From positions 25,598,886 through 25,662,885 of the forward strand of contig NC_086374.1 in the NCBI RefSeq assembly GCF_036588685.1: a stretch of 64,000 bases of DNA. Direction: 5' to 3'. The position numbers and the translations under genes were made by a program. Positions 58,035 to 64,000 of the stretch are shown piece by piece; the stretch's first letter is position 1, and each line of letters starts with the position of its first letter. This DNA comes from Mytilus trossulus (Eukaryota; Mollusca; Bivalvia; Mytilida; Mytilidae). Under the pieces are notes generated by a model. It saw only the letters and a program-made list of their open reading frames with translations, searched no databases and was not told where the DNA came from.

Positions 58035-58260
58035 CATACATTGTGTTTCTCGTTTCTCGTTTATTTTATATATATTACACCGTTGGTTTTCCAGTTTGAA
58101 TGTTTTACACTTTAAATTTTGGGGCTCTTTATAGCTTGATGTTCGGTGTGAGCCAATGCTCTGTGTTGAAGGCCGTACCTTGACCTATAATGGTTTACTT
58201 TTATAAATTGTTATTTGGATGGAGAGTTGTCTCATTGGCACTCATATCACATCTTCCTAT
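58035..58260 (-). repeat. Dispersed mussel repeat, inverted copy
   Basis: GTGTTTCTCGTTTCTCGTTT, GGCTCTTTATAGCTTG, GTGTGAGCCAATGCTCTGTG and GGAGAGTTGTCTCATTGGCA CTCATATCACATCTTCCTAT are the reverse complement of 18135-18400. Confidence 0.85.
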
Positions 58261-58765
58261 ACCTATAGACTATTTAGTGTTTAATACTTCCATGGTCTGA
58301 CATATGGAAGGGTACTCGACTTTCTCGGTTTATTGATTTAATAAACTATTGAAGTAAAGTTTTCAGATTTAACCAGTTTCTCACTTCCTATGTGTAAAGT
58401 AAGGTCAATCACAATAATGTGTATCCGTCTGTCTTACTGGTTCGCCAGACCACCGTTGTCTGTCTTAAAGTTTTCACTTATTTATACGTGTATAATAAAA
58501 TTAAAATTTGATGTTGCAGCGTGGTAAATAACATTATCGTCCTTTACGACAGACAATATAGGTGTACTGAAAGGTACACCACCTGCTTACCACTTTACAT
58601 TATGTACTGTATTACAACCCTAGATACAGCCTACGAAGATAAGGGTCACTCAACAAGCGGATTTGGTATGATTCCTAATAAGACATCTCCCCCATAAAAG
58701 ACAAAACGACACAAATTTACACCTATAGGTGACCCTACGGCCTTAAATAATGAGCATATTTTGAT

Positions 58766-58855
58766 GTAGGTGGTCAAGTGGTCTAACGTGCTGGACTAGG
58801 TGTACGTGGTGTTGACAATGTAAGAGAAGCAAGGGTTTGAATCCTTCTAACAAAT
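58766..58855 (+). ncRNA. tRNA-like sequence or SINE head
   Basis: GTAGGTGGTCAAGTGGTCTA ACGTGCTGGACTAGG resembles an A box/D-arm, and GCAAGGGTTTGAATCCTTCT resembles a B box/T-arm (GGTTTGAATCC). The spacing, with a long variable region, suits a Ser/Leu-type tRNA or a SINE derived from one. A clean acceptor stem is not evident, so a tRNA pseudogene or SINE head is more likely than a functional tRNA. Confidence 0.4.
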
Positions 58856-59179
58856 ATAATATTGTTGGGCTAAATTTGAGAAGAATTTGATGTTTATATA
58901 AACGTGAAAATTGCACAAATAATCAGCAATTCAAAAAGTAACTATAGTATGTGCATCATAAAATATCAAATAATCATGCAAACTGACGAACTTCTGACCA
59001 CGTATCATCATGTTTGTGGTCAATAGAATCATTGCAGATCTACTTCAACACCTTCTGTTCAGATAATAAGTTTTTTCTTGTTATAAAACCTCACATGTTC
59101 AGTCTGTTCACATAATTGGAATGGCTCTTTGCACTTTGCAAGTTTTGAACACGTAGTTTAATCTTGATTTCATAACTGA

Positions 59180-59285
59180 TCTGAGCTCTACTGGTGAGTC
59201 TTATGTAGACAAAACGCACGTAATTGAACAGCGGTATACTACTGTTGCCTTTATGTATTACATCATAGGCCTGGTACTTTTGTGT
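59180..59285 (+). repeat. GTAGACAAAACGCACGT dispersed repeat
   Basis: GAGCTCTACTGGTGAGTCTT ATGTAGACAAAACGCACGTA ATTG ... CATAGGCCTGGTACTTTTG is a diverged relative of 11515-11605. Confidence 0.65.
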
Positions 59286-59984
59286 ATTTTTCTGTCCTGA
59301 ATGTTCTTGCATTTATTTGCACTGTAGTCCTATCATGTAATATTGTCATTTTAGTGTTATATTTATCATTTTCATAGATGTTGCCATTTTAGTGTTATAT
59401 TTAACATTATAATAAAAGCGCGATGTTTGGCTAACCGCAAAACCAGGTCCAACCTACCATTTTTTTCTTAAAATGTCCTGTACCAAGTCCGGAAAATGGC
59501 AGTTGTTATCTTATAGTTCGTTTCCGTATGTGTTGTATTGTCGTTTTTTGTTTTTGTTTCTGTTGTTTCATTGTATTCCTCATATAATTGATGTGTTTAC
59601 CTCAGTTCTAGTTTGTAACATACATTTATTTTCTCCTAATCGATTAATGACTTTCGAACAGTGATATACTTCTATTGCCTTTATTCAGATATACTAGTAG
59701 TCAAAGGAATATTTTTGTGTATTTTGTTTTTCATTCATTTTGCTTCGAATCCTTTATCAAATTGACATAATAGAAACAAAAATCTAACCAGATTATTGAA
59801 AGTTAACTTTAAAACTTCCTCGATAAACATTAATCACAAGTTAGTACCATTGGAAAGCATGTCGTATGATCTATCTTTTTGAAAATGTCAAATATCGATA
59901 TGGCGCAATTTCTGTCAAATCAAAATAAAAAGTTAATGCATGAACAATTATATTTGTAAAATAACATTTCCTATTTTTTCTAAA

Positions 59985-60245
59985 GCACAATTCCTCTAAA
60001 CAGGATATATCAATTGCTAAATAAACGGTTTTTTTTCAGAATATCAATTACGCTTCTTTGAACGATTTTTTTCTGAGGAATTGTAGTAAAGAGGTCAAAT
60101 AAACTTCGTACACAATTCCTGTAACAGGATTCACCAACTGCTAATTAAACGTTTTCCAAAATATCAATGACGCATTTGTTCTCAGGAATTGCAGCTAAGT
60201 GGTCAAATCAACTACGGCACACATATTACGTTATGGATTAATTAT
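59985..60245. repeat. Tandem repeat, ~123-bp units
   Basis: AACAGGATATATCAATTGCT AAATAAACGGTTTT (60000) and AACAGGATTCACCAACTGCT AATTAAACGTTTTCC (60123) head two units, each ending with a GAGGAATTGTAG or CAGGAATTGCAG block and GTGGTCAAAT. Confidence 0.7.
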
Positions 60246-60606
60246 AAATCGCTGAAATTTATTCACAAAATATACTTCAAATACTCTTTTTCGTTCTCTA
60301 TTTACTCCATTTACGCATGACATTTATAACGTGTTGTTCTCCCCTACTTTCTTTACAGCACTGAGTCGATATATCTGCTAGTGGAATTAAGTCCCCGATG
60401 ATATTATCAGCTCAGTAGTAAATACTTCTGTACTGAACTGATTTTTAACAAAATATCTACAATTGCACGTTTATAAATTTTGAAATTATACAGAAACTAA
60501 GGTTTCGATTCCTTTATGCAAAGTTGGCGTCAAATAGATTTGGTTATGATTTTGAGGTCCTTTTTGGTTTATAGTTTGTTGTTGATAGAAATCCTTTGCT
60601 TTTAAT

Positions 60607-61518
60607 TAGTGATGTCAAGTCGTACACTTTTGGGTAACCGGTAGTTTAAGTTAATGTTTGAAGGCCTAATCAATAGTTCCCTTCACATCGATATAAGAAG
60701 ATGTGGTTTGAGTGTCAATGTCACTACATTCCATCCAAGTCATACATTTAAGTCTTATAATACGATGAATTGAAGTTCGGCCTTTGGTTTTATGAGGCTT
60801 GTCTGTGAAAATTCCTGTCGAAGTTTGACTTTTAATAATCAAACACGCAATATCAACTATGGCGTTTGTACTAACTTTGAATTGAAAAATATAATTAAAA
60901 AAAACGTCTTGATCACGTAGAATTTAATATGTTTGAAACCGACGATTCTTCCATTTTGTCTTGTTGTCTCCGAAAATAATGTGATGTGTTTCAATTAAAA
61001 TTGATTAATCCTGATATTTGTACCATCAAATTTACATTAATTACATTCACGTTAGTTTGTATTTACAGTTTCTGAGTTAGCATTTATTTTAAAGTATGAC
61101 AAAGACTTACACGACCATGACGACGGAGATTGCACATTCAGATGTAGGTCTACACAATATAAGATCAAAAATTAAAATAATAAAGTAACTCGTAAATTTA
61201 ATAGTATTACTGATTAAAAATTACTATTAAAAAACATGAAACTGGTTGTGTTTCCATAAGATCTTGCCCCGATCATAGAGATATGTTCTAATTAATTTTA
61301 TATTTTTGGATAAACAATACCAATCAATATACTGGATAATTGATCCGTCAAATTAATTTCCACGACGACAATTTAAAACAAAAACCACAACTATTTTATG
61401 ATTTCAATACAAATTTTTATCAAATCTATTAAAATTGAAAAAAAGTCCGGTTAACCGGTTAGCGTTTTTTTGTATTCGGTCGTTCGAACGGTTATCCGGT
61501 TAACCCTTGACAACACTA
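60607..61518. mobile_element. Non-autonomous hAT-like element, 912 bp
   Basis: Begins TAGTGATGTCAAG and ends CTTGACAACACTA, so the ends are inverted with one mismatch. The flanks are a perfect 8-bp duplication, CTTTTAAT (60599-60606 and 61519-61526). Subterminal GGTAACCGG / CCGGTTAACC motifs are also inverted. An 8-bp duplication and TAGTG(A/T)TGTCAA-type ends are the signature of hAT elements (established). There is no transposase; the interior carries a short dispersed repeat fragment (60690-60745). Confidence 0.85.
60690..60745 (+). repeat. Dispersed mussel repeat fragment inside the hAT-like element
   Basis: ATATAAGAAGATGTGGTTTG AGTGTCAATGTCACTACATT CCATCCAAGTCA, a diverged family start. 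Confidence 0.65.
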
Positions 61519-61526
61519 CTTTTAAT

Positions 61527-61980
61527 TATTCGGCTCTGAGAGTTCCTGATGAAAGTAAATCCAGAAAAGTGCATCGACCGCATGAAAATTATAACTAGTT
61601 TTTTGTTTGTTTTTCTTTTTATATAAGTCTCTAATGTGTGTTTTGTTTGAAATCAATATGATATTTATATTTGTATACCCAACACTTAGGTCTTATGAAC
61701 ATTTGTTAAGTTGGAGACATTATTGCATGAAAAATTAAATGAGAAATACGAGTCAATGAGGAATTTTGTTGATTGTCTTTATAACCAGGAAGAGTGACAT
61801 ATACATATTTATTTAGTTGGAGTTATCATTGGTTCAACAAAGTGCATAATTGCGAAAAAACACAATACTATAAATATGGAAGGTTATCAGAGAATGATAT
61901 TTAATATTTTTCAATTGAAGTCGTTGAGTTCCTCCTCATACACATTTTAAAATCTTAATTGTGAAAAAATTGCACTGCAA
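61527..61980 (-). other. 3' flank of the B-box gene
   Basis: AT-rich, no gene. On the - strand an AATAAA polyadenylation signal lies at 61813-61808, about 170 nt after the stop codon, and is the likely 3' end signal. Confidence 0.45.
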
Positions 61981-63717
61981 TTATATACACATTTGGTCTA
62001 TATCTGTTTCAATAACATAAAGTTTAGCAGTGTCAGATTTTTCTGGTTCCGCCTTACATCCTATCCACAATTTCACATATGACTCCAATGATAAACTCCA
62101 TGGATACTTTATACCAAGTTTAACAGTATTAATATGACATATGATATCACCATCATGGTCAAGGATATGCAAAGTATGATTGCCACAGTCTGAAATAATA
62201 ACACGACCCAAGCTATCACAAACAACATCTCTTGGATCGAACGTCGGTTTTTGGTCCACAGATGAGGTTCCATTGTACGTAAATCTCAAACTTCCAGACT
62301 GATCTAGTATAACCAGACGACCAGTAAACGCACCAGACTTGTCAACAACGCAGACATCTGAATTTGTGTTTTCACAGAGTTTGTACGGATACGTAAAAAG
62401 TCTTTTTGTTCCTGCAAATTGATATTCAGATTTTATATTCTTATCTGACGAATATCGCACTACTTTTCTTTGACTGTCGACTTTGAAACTATAACGATGT
62501 CCCTCAACCATGGACACTAAAATGTCCTTGTTTCCATTGATGTGAATACCTGTTGGGTATAGAGGAGAAACATCCAAAAATGTTTGAGAAGAACCATCAA
62601 TTGTTGACACTGTTTGAATTATAGGGTCATCTGGACAAGTGACGAGAATTTTGTCAGCTGCTAAGTGTGCCATATCATCTGCAGTAACATTCAGTTCGCT
62701 TACTTTCTGTAAATCGTCGTTGTGATGAACAAGCATTATAGTTTCACCACTAGAGCTTCCAATCCAAGAATATCCACCACTAAGCTGACACACAGAGGAA
62801 ATAAATCGATAATCTGTATCCAAGACACCAGCAACTGATGTTTCCACCTTAACGCCATTAGTGGTTTCGCTAACAGTATCTCCACCATTCGTATTCAATG
62901 AAAATGAAACGACACCAAGACAAATGTCTGCGTCAAGGTCACTCTTCTCGAAAGATGGCGATTCGATTGCAGGTACTCCCTGTGAGACATCTATTTTATC
63001 CAGTTTCTCTTTTGTTGAGTTGGCGGATCGAATAACTCCAATTCGTTCACAAGATGAAAGTGATTTGTAAATGATCTGCTGACAGTCCTTTAATTCCGTT
63101 TTAATTAGATTCAGATCCATTTCTGTTTTACACAGTATTTTTTCAGATGTATTGAAATGATCATCTAAGTCATTCAAGAGAGAGTCTCTTCTCTTTTCTA
63201 ACACTTTCTTTTGTACTTCTGTTAGTTGAATAATTCTCTCTTTCAAAAATTCAATTTCGGATTTCTTATGTCTTTTTTTAAACTTGGTTCGTTTAATGTG
63301 CAATGAAATTTCCTTTAGTGAATCGTTTTCTATTCCTGCAAGTCTCATTTCTAGTTCTTCTACCTTAACGTTATAAACACAGTCTACCTGTTGAAACAAG
63401 TGTCCAGAATGTGTAATGGCAATGCATTCCGAACAAACCAAACTTTCGCAGTTTTGGCAGTACATAATAACATCACTTTTTTCATGATCCGTACATTTAA
63501 TAAACTTAGTAAATGGCAGAGCATCTCGATTACCATATATCTGAATAATTTTATGTGACGTTGTAGCTTTTCCTTTCGAGTGAACTTTCCGACAATTTTC
63601 ACAAAGAAATTCTTGACATTCAAGACATCGAGAATGTACACTGACACTTGTTTCGCATAGATTGCATACTGGTGGACTTTCTATTAAAGACGAAATGCAC
63701 CTATACGGCTTTGCCAT
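61981..63717 (-). CDS. RING-less TRIM-like protein: two B-boxes, coiled coil, propeller-like C-terminus
   Basis: An intact 578-codon intronless frame. B-box 1 spans residues 18-55 (C18, C21, C34, C39, C42, H46, H55; SVHSRCLECQEFLCENCRKV H). B-box 2 spans residues 75-106 (C75, H78, C87, C90, C95, C98, H103, H106). Residues ~120-240 form a coiled coil (SEIEFLKERIIQLTEVQKKV). The C-terminal ~290 residues carry propeller-type blades such as FDPRDVVCDSLGRVIISDCG NHTLHILDHDGD, resembling NHL-like repeats of TRIM2/71/56-type bivalve proteins. No RING domain precedes B-box 1, so intrinsic E3 activity is doubtful. In such proteins B-boxes and coiled coil mediate oligomerisation and the propeller binds partners (family knowledge). 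Bivalves have large expansions of this class, often linked to innate immunity; a role here is inference. Confidence 0.92.
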   Translation of the reverse strand: MAKPYRCISSLIESPPVCNLCETSVSVHSRCLECQEFLCENCRKVHSKGKATTSHKIIQIYGNRDALPFTKFIKCTDHEKSDVIMYCQNCESLVCSECIAITHSGHLFQQVDCVYNVKVEELEMRLAGIENDSLKEISLHIKRTKFKKRHKKSEIEFLKERIIQLTEVQKKVLEKRRDSLLNDLDDHFNTSEKILCKTEMDLNLIKTELKDCQQIIYKSLSSCERIGVIRSANSTKEKLDKIDVSQGVPAIESPSFEKSDLDADICLGVVSFSLNTNGGDTVSETTNGVKVETSVAGVLDTDYRFISSVCQLSGGYSWIGSSSGETIMLVHHNDDLQKVSELNVTADDMAHLAADKILVTCPDDPIIQTVSTIDGSSQTFLDVSPLYPTGIHINGNKDILVSMVEGHRYSFKVDSQRKVVRYSSDKNIKSEYQFAGTKRLFTYPYKLCENTNSDVCVVDKSGAFTGRLVILDQSGSLRFTYNGTSSVDQKPTFDPRDVVCDSLGRVIISDCGNHTLHILDHDGDIICHINTVKLGIKYPWSLSLESYVKLWIGCKAEPEKSDTAKLYVIETDIDQMCI

Positions 63718-64000
63718 CGTTTATCTTTTGATTAATGATTGTGAAAAGTGAAAACAGGGAAGATATTTATCAATATATATATACGAAGGATGCTGATTTC
63801 CTGTGATCAGAAATAAGTTCATATTTAAAAATACCGAGAAATACTTCCTTAATTGCTTTAAAATTATTGGATCACCAAAGTGATAATAACAATATCTATA
63901 TACGTCACATTGATATTTTGCAAACTTGAGTTCGTATTTCAAGAATTTCCAATTAGGATTTTCTTGTTTATTCTTCAATGCAGATTCATTCCACTTTGAT
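63718..64000 (-). other. 5' flank of the B-box gene
   Basis: AT-rich, with the putative promoter and 5' UTR of the - strand gene. No credible coding sequence is seen. A TATATATATA tract at 63771-63783 lies about 55 bp upstream of the start codon. Confidence 0.4.

Larger units (their letters stand above)
58265..60598. other. Intergenic stretch between golgin and the hAT-like element
   Basis: No protein-coding gene is supported. It contains the tRNA-like sequence (58766-58855), a dispersed repeat (59180-59285) and a short tandem repeat (59985-60245). Confidence 0.45.

Noticed and set aside
63721..63978. 85-codon frame upstream of the B-box gene
   Set aside because: AT-rich, no domain, and it sits in the probable promoter/5' UTR; no RING-like cysteine pattern is present.

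Overview
The window is animal nuclear DNA, most likely from a bivalve mollusc and probably a Mytilus-type mussel. It is AT-rich, its genes carry GT-AG introns, and it holds many copies of several dispersed repeat families. It also carries a RING-less B-box/propeller gene of the type expanded in bivalves. The species is inferred from repeat style and gene content, not proven.

Region 1 (406-13178) is a complete DNA transposon of 12,773 bp. It is flanked by a perfect 6-bp target duplication, CATGGA (400-405 and 13179-13184). Its inverted ends begin TACGGAGCCCCGCTAGGGAC. Just inside each end is an array of ~22-bp units built on the palindrome TTGTGCGCACAA, with 18 copies on the left and 11 on the right. 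Two converging genes lie inside. The left one encodes a SAM-like/HECT E3 ubiquitin ligase-type protein (2790-6602, two frame breaks). The right one encodes a two-exon DDE (rve-type) integrase (12839-10906, one frame break in a 7-base homopolymer). The rest of the element holds nested repeats and a decayed second copy of the HECT 3' end.

Region 2 (13185-24500) has no convincing host gene. It holds four copies of a repeat with GCTCAC...GGCCC ends (the first copy is inside the transposon), nested copies of other families, a reverse-transcriptase remnant with a damaged YIDD box, and several foldback (MITE-like) elements. One of these has a clear 9-bp target duplication.

Region 3 (24533-52334) is one host gene on the + strand: the orthologue of the trans-Golgi coiled-coil tether GOLGA4 (golgin-245/p230). 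I reconstructed 22 coding exons whose phases all fit. They total 7,293 nt and encode 2,430 residues. The N-terminus begins MFKNLKKKLE, exon 12 is a single 4.5-kb coiled-coil exon, and the C-terminus is a GRIP domain. A possible long 3' UTR follows (to about 57,130) and contains a hairpin element.

Region 4 (57130-61980) is intergenic, with dispersed repeats, a tRNA-like sequence and a 912-bp non-autonomous hAT-like element with a perfect 8-bp target duplication. Region 5 (63717-61981, - strand) is an intact intronless gene for a 578-residue protein with two B-boxes, a coiled coil and a propeller-like C-terminal half.

The most unusual object is the 12.8-kb transposon, which pairs an integrase with a ubiquitin ligase and carries palindromic iteron arrays at its ends.
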